Shown: positions 17,605 to 26,546, numbered from the stretch's first letter. The stretch: 64,000 nt of DNA from Streptomyces cylindrosporus (GCF_022698165.1 NZ_JALDAY010000002.1:186001-250000); one strand, 5' to 3'. Notes: generated by a model from the letters alone, not told the origin. Numbers and translations: made by a program.

Positions 17605-17948
17605 TTCACCTGCGAGAGATCGGAGTTCAGGGACACCTCGACGGGATCACACAACCGTTGGGAACGCAGCTCGAACAGCCAAGCGGTGATGACAAAGAGG
17701 CATATCTGCAGGAGTCCCCACACCATGCCCAGGGTAAGACGGCGATACAGGAAGATCGCTGGAATGTCGGTGAACGAGGAGAGCAGACTGCCGACGACGA
17801 GAGGAACCACGTTGACCACGAGCAACGTGCGCTGAACACGGCGCATGGCTTCTCGGAGATGTTCAGCGCCTGGCGGCAGCGGAACATCACGCGGGCTGTG
17901 GGATGCCGGTTGGGGACCGGAAGGTACCGGCTTGACAGAAGGATGCAC
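17598..17948 (-). CDS. DUF485 (YjcH-like) membrane protein, symporter partner
   Basis: Two membrane helices (TLLVVNVVPLVVGSLL and LGMVWGLLQICLFVITAWLFEL), with the R-R-L-T-L-G-M-V-W-G-L-x-Q segment between them, match the DUF485 family encoded before ActP-type symporters. I place the start at GTG 17948 (116 aa), after AGAGG. In-frame starts at 17981 and 18095 would add a Cys/His/Pro-rich leader without family similarity. Its stop overlaps the symporter start, so expression is coupled. Confidence 0.75.
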   Translation of the reverse strand: MHPSVKPVPSGPQPASHSPRDVPLPPGAEHLREAMRRVQRTLLVVNVVPLVVGSLLSSFTDIPAIFLYRRLTLGMVWGLLQICLFVITAWLFELRSQRLCDPVEVSLNSDLSQVKW

Positions 17949-18442
17949 GGAAGCCTCTGAGCAGTGCGGGGACGGGCACATACGGAGCGCGCCCGCATAC
18001 GCGCAGTTCGTCATCGGGTAAGGGACGAGCCATTCGCATCCGCCGTCACCCGGCACATTGTGTGGTGCATCGGGTGCGGCGGTGAATGCGGACACAGGCC
18101 TGGGTACAGATCCGCAGGCCGAAACAAGCCCTCCCCTACAGCGTGCCTACGCTTGAGCCGCCGTGGGTGCAGGGCCGGGTGAGCAGTAGGAGCATCACCG
18201 ATAGCGGGTTGATGTGTCAACCGACTGTACGATGCCCCTCACCCTGAGCAATACCGGATCACGGCGTGGGGACCGGAGACGCGGCCGTCACAGTCAGGGC
18301 AGGACAGGTCGCACCGCGCCTCCGGAGCCGGGCCAGAACTCGACGGCATGAACCCAGGGCACATCGAGAAACCGGATACAACAGGACACCTTAGGCCAGA
18401 CCTGTTGATGCATCAACTAGATGCGCTTGGAGGCGGGACACC
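17949..18442. promoter_or_regulatory. Intergenic region with two TTGAT-ATCAA-type palindromes
   Basis: I see no convincing gene in these 494 bp. They carry two palindromes: GGTTGATGTGTCAACC (18207-18222, 6-bp arms) and the perfect GTTGATGCATCAAC (18404-18417). Both lie upstream of the DUF485/symporter unit, and the second is 25 bp after the end of the SpoIIE-type phosphatase gene. They resemble the sites at 22574-22610 and 26419-26432. Confidence 0.5.
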
Positions 18443-20638
18443 TCAGCGCTGGGCCGTATCGACGTCCGGATCCAGGAGCTCGGCAAAATTCCACGCCGAG
18501 AAGCCGGACGTCTCGTTCAGCTCGGCCCAGACGGTTTTGCCCCCGCGGGCGTGCCGCGTGCCCCACCGCTGGGCGAACTGGGCAACGAGGAGGAGTCCGC
18601 GACCACCCTCATCGAAGACTCGGGCCCGGCGCAGATGCGGGGTGGTGCTGCCGGCGTCGGAGACTTCACAGGTGAGCGTGCCGTCATGGATCAGGCGCAA
18701 CCGGATGGGGGGTCGACCGTAGCGGATCGCATTGGTGACCAGTTCGCTGACCACCAACGCGGCGGTGAAGTCGAGTTCCTCCCTCCCCCAAACGGTAAGC
18801 TGCCCAGACACGCGTGAGCGAGCCCACGACACCACCGAGGGGTCGGGGTCCAGATCCCAGGTGGCGACCTGATCGCCACCTAGCGCGTGGGTACGGGCCA
18901 GAAGAAGGGCTACATCGTCGCCCGGGCCGACAGGCAGCAGCGCATCGAGCAGCATGTCGCACGTGGCTTCAAGCGAGGCGTTGGGCTGGGCCAGCGTGTT
19001 GCGCAACAGCCTGAGCCCCTCGTCGACATCACGATCGCGGGCCTCGATCAGTCCATCGGTGTAGAGGGCCAGAAGACTCTCTTCGGGCAGGTCGAGTTCC
19101 ATCGCCTCGAACGGCAGGCCCCCCAGCCCCAACGGAGGGCCCGGTGGCAGGTCGAGGATCTCGACGGTGCCGTCCCGACTGACCATCGCAGGCTGCACAT
19201 GCCCCGCGCGCGCCATGGAACAGCTCCTCAAGACCGGGTCGTACACCGCGTACAGGCAGGTGGCACCGATGTCCCCGGCAGCTCCTTCGCCGAAGCTCAT
19301 GGATGCGTCGGCCGCGAGACGGAGCACGACGTCGTCCAGGTGTGTGAGCAGTTCGTCGGGCGGCAGGTCGATGTCGGCCAACGTACGCACCGCCGTTCGG
19401 AGTCGGCCCATGGTGGCGGCGGCGTGGATCCCGTGGCCGACCACATCTCCGACGACCAGCGCGACGCGTGCTCCGGAGAGCGGGATGACGTCGAACCAGT
19501 CGCCGCCCACCCCGACCCGCGCCTCGGCTGGCAGATAGCGACAGGCGACTTCTACGGCGGACTGCTCTGGCGCCTGCTGCGGCAGCAGACTCCGCTGCAG
19601 GGCAAGTGACGTGGCTCGCGCACTCGTGTAGCGGCTGGCGTTGTCCACGGCCACGGCGGCCCTGGCTACGACCTCATGGGCGAGCAGGAGGTCGTCCTCG
19701 TCGAAGGGATCGGGATTGCAGTGACGCGAGAACTGCGCGACGCCCAGGATGGATCCCCGCGCGCACAGAGGGACGATCAGCATCGAATGGACGGGGTGCA
19801 TATCGGTGCTGCAGCCGACGTCCTCGTGCAGCGGTGGACCAGCGTCGAGGTGATGGCGAGCGGATTGGCCGGTGGCCAGGGCACTCGCCTGAGGCGATCC
19901 CTCCTCGTAGGTGAACGTCTCCTGCCGCACAGGCGTCAGATTCGGGTCGCGGTCGACCACGGACCGCTCAGCGACCCGGCGCAGCACGACCGCATCCGGC
20001 ACCGGCACATCACCTTCGGGGAGCGCTGAGTCCAGCAGGTCGACGGTGATGAGGTCCGAGAAGTCCTCAGTAGCGAGGTTCGCTAGTTCCTGAGCCGTTC
20101 GAGTGATGTCGAGGGTGGTGCCGATGCGCATGCTGGCGTCGCTCACCGCCGCCAGCCGACGGCGCACTCGGCGCTCGTGTTCCTCCTGGTACGCGACGAC
20201 ACCCTGCGCTGCCGTGCATTCGACGTAGCTGGTCATCATCGCGAGCGCCTCGCGCATCGCCGCGCTGATCAGCTCAGCGTCGGTTGTGAACCCGGGCATC
20301 TGGCGTAGCAGTCCGTCGAGTACGACGCCTTCTCCCAGCCGGAAGGCCCGGAGCAGCACGCTCACCGGCGCTCCGTGGCGGGCCAGGAGACGTGTGCGCC
20401 CGAGGTCCATGTCCGGTGGCTCGATGCCAGCCGGCCCGACACCCCGTTCGAGGCCGGCCAATACAGCGTCTATATGGTCGGCGACGGCGTCCGAGGTCAT
20501 GCGGGCAATCTCCGGGGCGTCCCAGAGTTCGGGCACCCCGCGCCGCAGCGTCAGCTCCACGTCGTGGATCAGACCGATGATGTGCGATCTGAGCTCACCC
20601 GCGGCATGCGACACAAGACTGTCCGCTGTGAAGTCCAC
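18443..20638 (-). CDS. Multidomain SpoIIE phosphatase with GAF and HATPase domains
   Basis: This 731-aa protein has, in order, an N-terminal helical sensor region (~1-165, RsbR/PucR-N-like), a GAF domain (~170-335, SMLIVPLCARGSILGVAQF), a SpoIIE/PP2C phosphatase (~350-575) and a C-terminal RsbW-like HATPase (~590-715). The phosphatase has GGDWFDVIPL, VGDVVGHGIHAA, GPPLGLGG and LALYTDGLIEARD. The ATPase has the N-box SELVTNAIRYG and GGRGLLLVAQF. This combination controls anti-sigma or anti-anti-sigma partners in Streptomyces stress signalling; the partner is not encoded nearby. The start is GTG 20638 without a strong ribosome site. Confidence 0.9.
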   Translation of the reverse strand: MDFTADSLVSHAAGELRSHIIGLIHDVELTLRRGVPELWDAPEIARMTSDAVADHIDAVLAGLERGVGPAGIEPPDMDLGRTRLLARHGAPVSVLLRAFRLGEGVVLDGLLRQMPGFTTDAELISAAMREALAMMTSYVECTAAQGVVAYQEEHERRVRRRLAAVSDASMRIGTTLDITRTAQELANLATEDFSDLITVDLLDSALPEGDVPVPDAVVLRRVAERSVVDRDPNLTPVRQETFTYEEGSPQASALATGQSARHHLDAGPPLHEDVGCSTDMHPVHSMLIVPLCARGSILGVAQFSRHCNPDPFDEDDLLLAHEVVARAAVAVDNASRYTSARATSLALQRSLLPQQAPEQSAVEVACRYLPAEARVGVGGDWFDVIPLSGARVALVVGDVVGHGIHAAATMGRLRTAVRTLADIDLPPDELLTHLDDVVLRLAADASMSFGEGAAGDIGATCLYAVYDPVLRSCSMARAGHVQPAMVSRDGTVEILDLPPGPPLGLGGLPFEAMELDLPEESLLALYTDGLIEARDRDVDEGLRLLRNTLAQPNASLEATCDMLLDALLPVGPGDDVALLLARTHALGGDQVATWDLDPDPSVVSWARSRVSGQLTVWGREELDFTAALVVSELVTNAIRYGRPPIRLRLIHDGTLTCEVSDAGSTTPHLRRARVFDEGGRGLLLVAQFAQRWGTRHARGGKTVWAELNETSGFSAWNFAELLDPDVDTAQR

Positions 20639-20817
20639 CCTGACGACGTTACGCCTCGTCGCCGGATGCGCATGGCTGGCAGTCCCGGCGACTTCGGAGT
20701 GCCGGTCGCAGGGCCATCAGGCACCTGGTTTCGCCACCGTCTGGTCGGGTCCGCTGCGGGACGCTCAGCCTGTGACCGGGCCGGACAAGGAGCGGCGGGC
20801 CCGACAAGACGGACCAC

Positions 20818-21432
20818 TCAGAGCGCGGGCAGTTCGGGCAGCTGAGCCTCGGCGATTGCCCGGGCTTCCTCATGAGGCACGCCCAGGGCGCACAGGACGA
20901 GTTCGGCAGCGCCGGCGCCGGCCTCCCGCCAGCCCTGGTGTCCCTCCAGGACCATCCACATCGCGCTGACGACAGTGCCCGTCATCAGCGAGGCGATGCT
21001 CAGCTTCAAGCCTGAGGCAAAGGGGTAGCGGCCGGCCTCGATCCCTGCCTCGATGTCATGCATCGGCGCACCGCTCAGTACCTCGCGCAGCGACTCGTCG
21101 GTCAGGCCGAACCGGATGAGGAATCTACCCATCGCGGCGTCGTAGTGCGCCTGGCGTACAAGCATGCGAATGGCCGTGGCCAGTCTCAGTGGCGGATCGG
21201 TCTGGCCATGAGCCGTCATGGCGCGGGCGTTGGCGTCGTGGATGTCGCGGGCGAGCTGGGCGCTGACGTGGTCGAAGAGCTGCTCGACGGATTCGACGTT
21301 GCGATACAGCGTCCCTCGGGCGACACCGGCCGCGGTGGCCAGCTCGCTCACGGTCAGTTCCGTAGTCCCCCGCTCGGCGAAGAGCCTCATCGCCGCGGCG
21401 TTGATCCGCTTCCGCGTCGCATTCACCGGCAT
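20818..21432 (-). CDS. TetR-family transcriptional regulator
   Basis: The HTH lies at the N-terminus (TRKRINAAAMRLFAERGTTELTVSELATAAGVARGTLYRNVESVEQLFDHV). The helical ligand domain has an F-L-I-R-F-G-x-T-D-E-S-L segment typical of the family. I choose ATG 21432 (AAGGA before it); GTG 21456 in frame adds eight residues. No obvious target is divergent from it. The gene 179 bp downstream is the SpoIIE-type phosphatase on the same strand. Confidence 0.9.
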   Translation of the reverse strand: MPVNATRKRINAAAMRLFAERGTTELTVSELATAAGVARGTLYRNVESVEQLFDHVSAQLARDIHDANARAMTAHGQTDPPLRLATAIRMLVRQAHYDAAMGRFLIRFGLTDESLREVLSGAPMHDIEAGIEAGRYPFASGLKLSIASLMTGTVVSAMWMVLEGHQGWREAGAGAAELVLCALGVPHEEARAIAEAQLPELPAL

Positions 21433-21534
21433 CCTCTTCCTTGGTTCCGTCGCCACGCTGCACGACGTTACCCAAACAGATCAAGAAGGGCTCTCACGGA
21501 ACATTCTCAGGTCCGGTTGAACAATTGCGTTCAG

Positions 21535-21852
21535 CGAGTCGCGTGTGTGGTGAAGGACTGCAGGTCAAATGGGCTGGTGTGCGCGGGTTGCAGTGCGCTC
21601 ATGCTGGTCGGCGGCCGGTGTCCATGGTGAAGATCGTCTGACCGGTTGGTTGGGTCGGTTCTCAGGGGCTGCTGTGCCTGGCAGGAGGGTCTCCATACGA
21701 TCCGTCGGCGCCGGAGCGAGCTGGACGCGTTGGCCGCGGGGCATGCGGTGCTGCTGATCCCGCACCGCGGCGAGATCAGGGGTGGGCGAGACACCGCAAC
21801 CCGCACATACCAGTCCACTTGACCTGCAGTCCTTCACGATGGACACGACTCG
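21535..21852. repeat. Inverted duplication with ~65-bp arms (possible mobile-element relic)
   Basis: The left arm (21535-21600) and the reverse complement of the right arm (21788-21852) match over ~65 bp with about 15-20 differences, including an identical run GTGAAGGACTGCAGGTCAA. The arms are ~190 bp apart. Read inward, both can encode VKDCRS(N/S)GLVCAGC, and most differences inside that stretch are synonymous. No transposase is present. It could be the pair of ends of a lost element, a MITE-like unit or two copies of a gene end. The surrounding gap (21433-21892) holds no other gene I can support. Confidence 0.6.
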
Positions 21853-21892
21853 ATGCGGGGGAGACCAGCCCCGCTGGTCGACAGAAGCCCGA

Positions 21893-22537
21893 TCAGCGGT
21901 TGCGCAAGCCGTCGAGGATCAGGTCGGCGACGAGGTTCGCATGGTCGGTCACAGCCTGAGGGTCCTGGGGATCTCCGGGGCCGATGCGGCGAGCCAATCC
22001 GATCAGGCCGTAAGGGGCGCTGGCCCCGTGGGCGATGAGGAAGTACAAGGTGCGCAGGGAAACAGGAGCGATGGCACCCTCGCCCATCAGGCGGCGCATC
22101 GGAGCTGTCGTGGCAGCGAGCAGCGGGTCCACATGACGCTCGTAGAGATACTGGAGTCGGGGAGTCTCCGCGACACCCTCGACGGTCAGCAGGCGCAGGA
22201 CCTCGGGCCGGCGGGCGTTGACCCGCACGAAGCGCACGATGACGCGGCGGAACTGTTCCCAGGGCCCGCCAGAAGTGTCTTCCAGCTCTGAGCGCAACTC
22301 GGCCGCGATGGCCCCGAACGCCCGGTCGACGGCTGCGAACCAGAGTTTCTCCTTGGAGCCGAAGCGCTGGTGGATCAGATTGTGACTCACGCCCAGTTGC
22401 CGGTTCAGTGCGGCGACCGACGCCCCGTCGTACCCCTTGTCCGCGAACATCTGCAGGGCCGCGCCCAGGATCTCGTCGAGTGTGGCCGGGGCCAGGTCGG
22501 CAGGGGGTCGGCCGATCCGCGGCGTCGAGTTGGTCAT
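21893..22537 (-). CDS. TetR-family transcriptional regulator of the fatty-acid/CoA gene
   Basis: This 214-aa protein starts at ATG 22537 (MTNSTPRIGRPP). The HTH covers residues ~15-62 (TLDEILGAALQMFADKGYDGASVAALNRQLGVSHNLIHQRFGSKEKLWFAAV) and a TetR ligand domain follows. It is divergent from a 3-hydroxyacyl-CoA dehydrogenase with a 37-bp near-palindrome between them (22574-22610), so it probably represses that gene and itself. The effector may be an acyl-CoA; that is inference. Confidence 0.92.
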   Translation of the reverse strand: MTNSTPRIGRPPADLAPATLDEILGAALQMFADKGYDGASVAALNRQLGVSHNLIHQRFGSKEKLWFAAVDRAFGAIAAELRSELEDTSGGPWEQFRRVIVRFVRVNARRPEVLRLLTVEGVAETPRLQYLYERHVDPLLAATTAPMRRLMGEGAIAPVSLRTLYFLIAHGASAPYGLIGLARRIGPGDPQDPQAVTDHANLVADLILDGLRNR

Positions 22538-22573
22538 AGAGGCCGAGTCTAGGCGTGCCTCGCCGTACTGGAT

Positions 22574-22610
22574 GTTGACTAGCATCAATTTAAAGTTGAT
22601 ACTCATCAAC
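22574..22610. promoter_or_regulatory. 37-bp near-palindromic TetR operator
   Basis: Outer arms GTTGA (22574) and TCAAC (ending 22610) and inner ATCAA/TTGAT around a central TTTAAAG make almost the whole 37 bp self-complementary. It lies in the divergent promoter of the TetR gene and the 3-hydroxyacyl-CoA dehydrogenase. The TTGAT/ATCAA half-sites recur at 18207, 18404 and 26419. Confidence 0.7.
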
Positions 22611-22736
22611 ATCGGCTCTGCAGGCCGCGGCCCCGCAGACGGCCCACTCTCCGGTTCCGGGCGCCCGGGTCGGCGCACGCGCCCGGAACCGGGCTCGGCC
22701 TCGCCGTCTCATCGACCCCCAGGAAGGCAATCAGTC

Positions 22737-23654
22737 ATGGCTGCATCGACGGCCGGCTCTCCGGCCATGTCTCCCACTGTCGACGCCACGGTCGACGACA
22801 TCCGCCGCGTGGGCGTCGTCGGCGCCGGCCTCATGGGGAGCGGCATCGCCGAGGTCTGCGCCCGTGCGGGCCTGGATGTGCTGGTCACCGAGACCGGACA
22901 GGCAGCGGCCGAATCCGGTCGTCGGCGCATCGCCACCTCCCTGGACCGGGGCCTGCGCAGCGGCAAGCTCGACGAGGTGGAGCGCGACCAAGCGCTGAAG
23001 CAGATCTGCTTCACCACGGATCTGGCGGATCTGGCCGACCGCGACCTGGTGATCGAAGCAGTGGCGGAGGACGAACGAGTCAAGACGGAGGTATTCGCCG
23101 TTCTCGACGCAGTGGTTACACGCCGCGACGCGATTCTCGCTTCTAACACGTCGTCCATACCGATCATGAAGTTGGGGATGGCAACCGAGCGACCGAAGCA
23201 GGTCGTCGGCGTCCACTTCTTCAACCCGGTCCCGGTGCTGGGCCTCGTGGAACTGGTGCCTTCTCTTCTGACAAGCGATCGGACACGCGAACGCATCGAG
23301 CACTTCGTCACCGACGTGCTCGGCAAGCAGGTCATCGGTTCCCAGGACCGGGCGGGCTTCGTGGTCAACGCCCTGCTTGTGCCCTACCTGCTCTCAGCCA
23401 TCCGCATGCTCGAATCCGGCTTCGCGTCCGCTGACGACATCGACGACGGGATGATCCTGGGATGCGCCCACCCCATGGGCCCGCTGCGCCTGGCAGACCT
23501 GGTCGGCCTCGACACTCTCAAGGCCATCGCAGACTCGATGTACGAGGAGTTCAAGGAACCTCTTCACTCTCCGCCCGCGCTGCTGCTGCGGATGGTGGAC
23601 GCGGGCCTGCTGGGCAGAAAGGCCGGTCGCGGCTTCTACGACTACTCCCACTGA
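22737..23654 (+). CDS. 3-hydroxyacyl-CoA (3-hydroxybutyryl-CoA) dehydrogenase
   Basis: This 305-aa protein starts at ATG 22737 after AGGAAGG. The Rossmann fold begins with RVGVVGAGLMGSGIAEVCARAG. Family motifs follow: DLVIEAVAED, ILASNTSSIPI (with the substrate Ser), GVHFFNPVPVLGLVELV (catalytic His) and DRAGFVVNALLVPYL. The C-terminal domain ends in GRKAGRGFYDY. It oxidises (S)-3-hydroxyacyl-CoA with NAD+ in beta-oxidation, or reduces acetoacetyl-CoA. It stands alone, opposite its TetR regulator. Confidence 0.94.
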   Translation: MAASTAGSPAMSPTVDATVDDIRRVGVVGAGLMGSGIAEVCARAGLDVLVTETGQAAAESGRRRIATSLDRGLRSGKLDEVERDQALKQICFTTDLADLADRDLVIEAVAEDERVKTEVFAVLDAVVTRRDAILASNTSSIPIMKLGMATERPKQVVGVHFFNPVPVLGLVELVPSLLTSDRTRERIEHFVTDVLGKQVIGSQDRAGFVVNALLVPYLLSAIRMLESGFASADDIDDGMILGCAHPMGPLRLADLVGLDTLKAIADSMYEEFKEPLHSPPALLLRMVDAGLLGRKAGRGFYDYSH

Positions 23655-23770
23655 GCAGCCCCCTCTGGTCAACGGTGGATCAGGCACGCGGTGTTGCAGT
23701 CCTTGTCCAACACCGCGTGGTGACTCCCATGTCCTCCTGCTCGGCCGAGGTGTTGTCGCTGTTCAGGCTG

Positions 23771-24742
23771 CTACTGGGCTACGCAGTCGGCCGTCCATTC
23801 GCGCACCGGATCGTCCGTCTTGCGCCAGCCGCAGCTGTGCCGCGTATAGGTGCTGTCCGTCCAATGGAACTCACCCATCGCCGCGGCAACGCTCGTCGAA
23901 CCGAGGATCGAGGCCATCTGGCTGCCGGGGGCGGCGTCGATACGCCCGACGGCCGCTCCCGGCCGGAGGCCCTCGAAGGTGGCCTCGACTTTGACGGTGC
24001 CGTGCTTGTCCTCGAGCCAGATGTCCGTGCCGATCAGGTTCGTTCCCGCCGGCTGGATGTTCTGTGCCACGGCCCGCATCCTGAAAGGCGACAGGACGGG
24101 CGAGCGGGCCTCGAAGCGGAACGACGGGTCGAGGAGACCGAGGAGAGGATTGAACGACCAGGTCATGTTCCGGGTGTAGAGGACATCGGTCAGCGGTCCG
24201 GCTTCGTCGCCGGGGGTCATGCCGAGCCAGTTGACCGCGGCCTCGTTGTCCTGTGCCCAGAAGAGCATGTACTGGTCGATCGACTGAGGGTCCCCAAGAC
24301 CGAGCCCGGGCAGGTCCGCGGGGCCGCCGTCGGGATCCTCGATGGCCAACGCCATGTTGCCCTCGACGGTCGGCGCCGTCTGCCCGTCCGGCCCCTTCCG
24401 CTCGCATCGCGCCGAGCGCACGATCGCCAGAGCCGTCCCAGGCGCGGGCTCGAGCAGCTCGAAGTGCGACGGCAGGTACGGGCGCGCACGCTCCGCCGCG
24501 ACGGGAACGAACGCCAGGAGGTCGTGACACGCGTCGTTGTGGAAGCGGGGAGCGTCGTCCGCCGCGGCTGGCGTGGGGTTGACGAACATCGCACCGAGCA
24601 GAAGGGCCGCTGCGCCGCACCACCGCACGCCGCGTGCCGCTCTGCCCGGTCGCGGGCGCGTCGGACCACGCCGCGCCACAACATCCGGAAGCTCGGCAGG
24701 GACGTGGTCCTGGGTCACGACGGTTTCGGGGGCATCAGGCAT
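23771..24742 (-). CDS. Exported protein of unknown function (acetoacetate-decarboxylase-like fold?)
   Basis: This 323-aa protein starts at ATG 24742 after GGAGGA. An Arg/Pro-rich segment precedes a hydrophobic signal (~40-60) with likely cleavage at PAAA-DD. The mature part has a start like HDLLAFVPVAAERARPYLPSHFEL, which faintly recalls acetoacetate-decarboxylase-like proteins, and two conserved-looking tryptophan segments (NMTWSFNPLLGLLD, GEFHWTD). Cysteines near both ends could pair outside the cell. I cannot assign a function. Two perfect palindromes lie upstream at 24881-24916. Confidence 0.7.
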   Translation of the reverse strand: MPDAPETVVTQDHVPAELPDVVARRGPTRPRPGRAARGVRWCGAAALLLGAMFVNPTPAAADDAPRFHNDACHDLLAFVPVAAERARPYLPSHFELLEPAPGTALAIVRSARCERKGPDGQTAPTVEGNMALAIEDPDGGPADLPGLGLGDPQSIDQYMLFWAQDNEAAVNWLGMTPGDEAGPLTDVLYTRNMTWSFNPLLGLLDPSFRFEARSPVLSPFRMRAVAQNIQPAGTNLIGTDIWLEDKHGTVKVEATFEGLRPGAAVGRIDAAPGSQMASILGSTSVAAAMGEFHWTDSTYTRHSCGWRKTDDPVREWTADCVAQ

Positions 24743-24880
24743 GTTGTTCCTCCTTGGGATATCGAGCGCCGACGATCGTGAGCGGGAATGCGTCGTGAGT
24801 GCCCTCGCGCCATGGGCGCGATCACGGAACCGCATCCCGGTCCCGAGCGATGCGGCATATTGCACAGCAGTGTTCAATTC

Positions 24881-24916
24881 GCGTCAACTATGTGACGCAT
24901 AGAACATCAGTGTTCT
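24881..24916. promoter_or_regulatory. Two adjacent palindromes upstream of the exported protein gene
   Basis: GCGTCAACTATGTGACGC (24881-24898) and AGAACATCAGTGTTCT (24901-24916) each have perfect 6-bp arms and are 2 bp apart, ~140 bp before the gene at 23771-24742. A further GTGTTC lies at 24871-24876. They look like binding sites for one or two dimeric regulators; no regulator gene is adjacent. Confidence 0.55.
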
Positions 24917-25409
24917 GGAATACCTGAGAGGGATGGACAGTTTTCTGCACTCTGACAAGGCGAGACACTTCACACCCGTCCTGGTGCAGCCCCTTGCCAC
25001 GCGCGAGTGAAATCCATGCCGGACAAGCCACGCTGACAGCACGCCAGAGGTACGGCACACCCAACCCGACGGCGCTTGCTGAGGAGTTGGCGTGACCGCC
25101 GATCCTTTGTCACGTAGCAGGCTCCGTCGCCCGGACCTCCCTGAGCAGTCCTGGACAAGTAGGTGCCGTTCGCCGCCCACGCCCCAGCCGGGCACGGGCG
25201 CACTGCAGAGACAGGAGCCGACGCACGAAGGTCCGGCCGGCTCGCCGGCAATCGCTCCGGCCCGACTCCCCTCTACATCACCACGCCGGTTACGACCTGT
25301 TCGCAGACGTAGTCAATGGATGCCGCCTTCCCGAATGTTGAGTGCAAGACTCCGCATGGACCTACAGCCCCCTGGGCTGGTGGCCGCTCAACCGGAAGGG
25401 CGCCCCCGT
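24917..25409. other. Gene-poor interval
   Basis: These 493 bp have no open frame with convincing codon bias and a ribosome site on either strand. I see no clear repeat or RNA structure. It separates the exported protein gene from the NmrA-like gene. Confidence 0.5.
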
Positions 25410-26360
25410 TCAACCCACCAGGAGATTCCTGGCGTTCCCGGCCAGCCAGGCCTCGAAGTTCTTGAGTTCAGGGTTGAGTTGTCGCAACTGATCCAGGTCC
25501 CGGGCACCGGTGAACTGCCGATCGAAGTCGCCGTAGAACTGGAACATGTTGCCGATCTCTTCGCCTGCCGGGATGCCTAGGGCACGGAAGACGTCGTACG
25601 GCACAGGCTGGAAGCGCACCGGCTCGCCGAGCGCAGCCGACATCTTCTCCGCGTACTGCGCACCGGTCAGGTGGTCGCCGGCCAGACTCACCGTCTTGCC
25701 GATGTACCGTTCTCCGGCCTTCAGGATGGCGTAGGCCGTCCGACCGATGTCCGCCACGTCCACACCGGCGAGAAGTTTCCCGTCTTCAAGGGGCAGCGAC
25801 AGCGTCAGCACGCCGTCCTCGGCGCGCACTGGGCCGAGGCCCTGCAGGAAGCCTTGGAAGAAGTAGGTGGTCCTCAGGAAGGTGGTGGGCACGTGGGCCT
25901 TCCTGAACAGTTCGTCCCCCTCACCCTTCGCATCGAAGTGGGGCACGTTGTACTTGCCCTGCAGGACAGGCATCCGGTCATCGTCGATCGGCAGGAGTGC
26001 ACGGGTGTCCTCCAGCGTCGACCAGACGACGTGCCGCAGTCCCGCGCCGTCGGCGGCCCGGACCAGGACGTCGATCTCCTCCGATTCCTTGGCTGCTGAG
26101 CCGTGCGCCCAGAAGTTGGTGACGAGGAAGGCGCCGTAGGCGCCCTTAAGCGCGCTGTGCACGGTCGGCTCGTCATGGAAGTCCGCCCGCACGACCTCGG
26201 CCCCGAACCGGGCGAGTTCCCTGGCGGCGGGCGAGTCCGGATTCCGGGTGAGCGCGCGAACGGCGAACCCGGCGCGGGAATCAGCGAGAATCGCTCGCAC
26301 GACACCGCCGCCCTGCGCGCCTGTCGCTCCCGCGACCGCGATGATCTTCTTGTCGCTCAT
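25410..26360 (-). CDS. NmrA-like NAD(P)-binding protein
   Basis: This 316-aa protein starts at ATG 26360. It has an atypical-SDR Rossmann start (IIAVAGATGAQGGGVVRAIL), NmrA-family segments (VRALTRNPDSPAARELARFGAEVVRADF, GAYGAFLVTNFW) and HVVWSTLED in place of the classical Tyr-x-x-x-Lys. Members act as redox-sensing regulators or as quinone/isoflavone-type reductases. It follows the FAD monooxygenase gene on the same strand after a 186-bp gap that carries a GTTGATGCATCATC palindrome, so it probably has its own regulated promoter. Confidence 0.88.
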   Translation of the reverse strand: MSDKKIIAVAGATGAQGGGVVRAILADSRAGFAVRALTRNPDSPAARELARFGAEVVRADFHDEPTVHSALKGAYGAFLVTNFWAHGSAAKESEEIDVLVRAADGAGLRHVVWSTLEDTRALLPIDDDRMPVLQGKYNVPHFDAKGEGDELFRKAHVPTTFLRTTYFFQGFLQGLGPVRAEDGVLTLSLPLEDGKLLAGVDVADIGRTAYAILKAGERYIGKTVSLAGDHLTGAQYAEKMSAALGEPVRFQPVPYDVFRALGIPAGEEIGNMFQFYGDFDRQFTGARDLDQLRQLNPELKNFEAWLAGNARNLLVG

Positions 26361-26418
26361 GACAGTTCTACCTCTCCATGGAGAATCACGGATGACGCAC
26401 CACCCATCGCACACATAA

Positions 26419-26432
26419 GTTGATGCATCATC
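26419..26432. promoter_or_regulatory. TTGATGCATCA palindrome upstream of the NmrA-like gene
   Basis: TGATGCATCA (26421-26430) is a perfect palindrome within GTTGATGCATCATC, about 60 bp before the NmrA-like start. It is the same core as the perfect palindrome at 18404-18417, suggesting one regulator for both places. Confidence 0.5.
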
Positions 26433-26546
26433 TATTCGGCGATGAGTCACGTACGCCGAAATGGACCGAAACCGTGGGCGCCGGCGCACCCTCAATACAC
26501 CGGCGCCCACTCACCCCCTGTCCGGGGTGGCTTTACTCGGAGCGGC

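Noticed and set aside
17949..18095. N-terminal extension of the DUF485 protein with Cys/His-rich sequence
   Set aside because: The extra residues lack family similarity and the GTG at 17948 has a ribosome site. It remains possible that a longer form is made from 17981.
21535..21852. Insertion sequence
   Set aside because: The inverted arms resemble element ends, but no transposase frame or target duplication is visible, so it is listed only as an inverted duplication.
24917..25409. Short open frames in the gap before the NmrA-like gene
   Set aside because: Their products are Arg/Pro/Ser-rich without hydrophobic cores or motifs, and none has a convincing ribosome site with codon bias.
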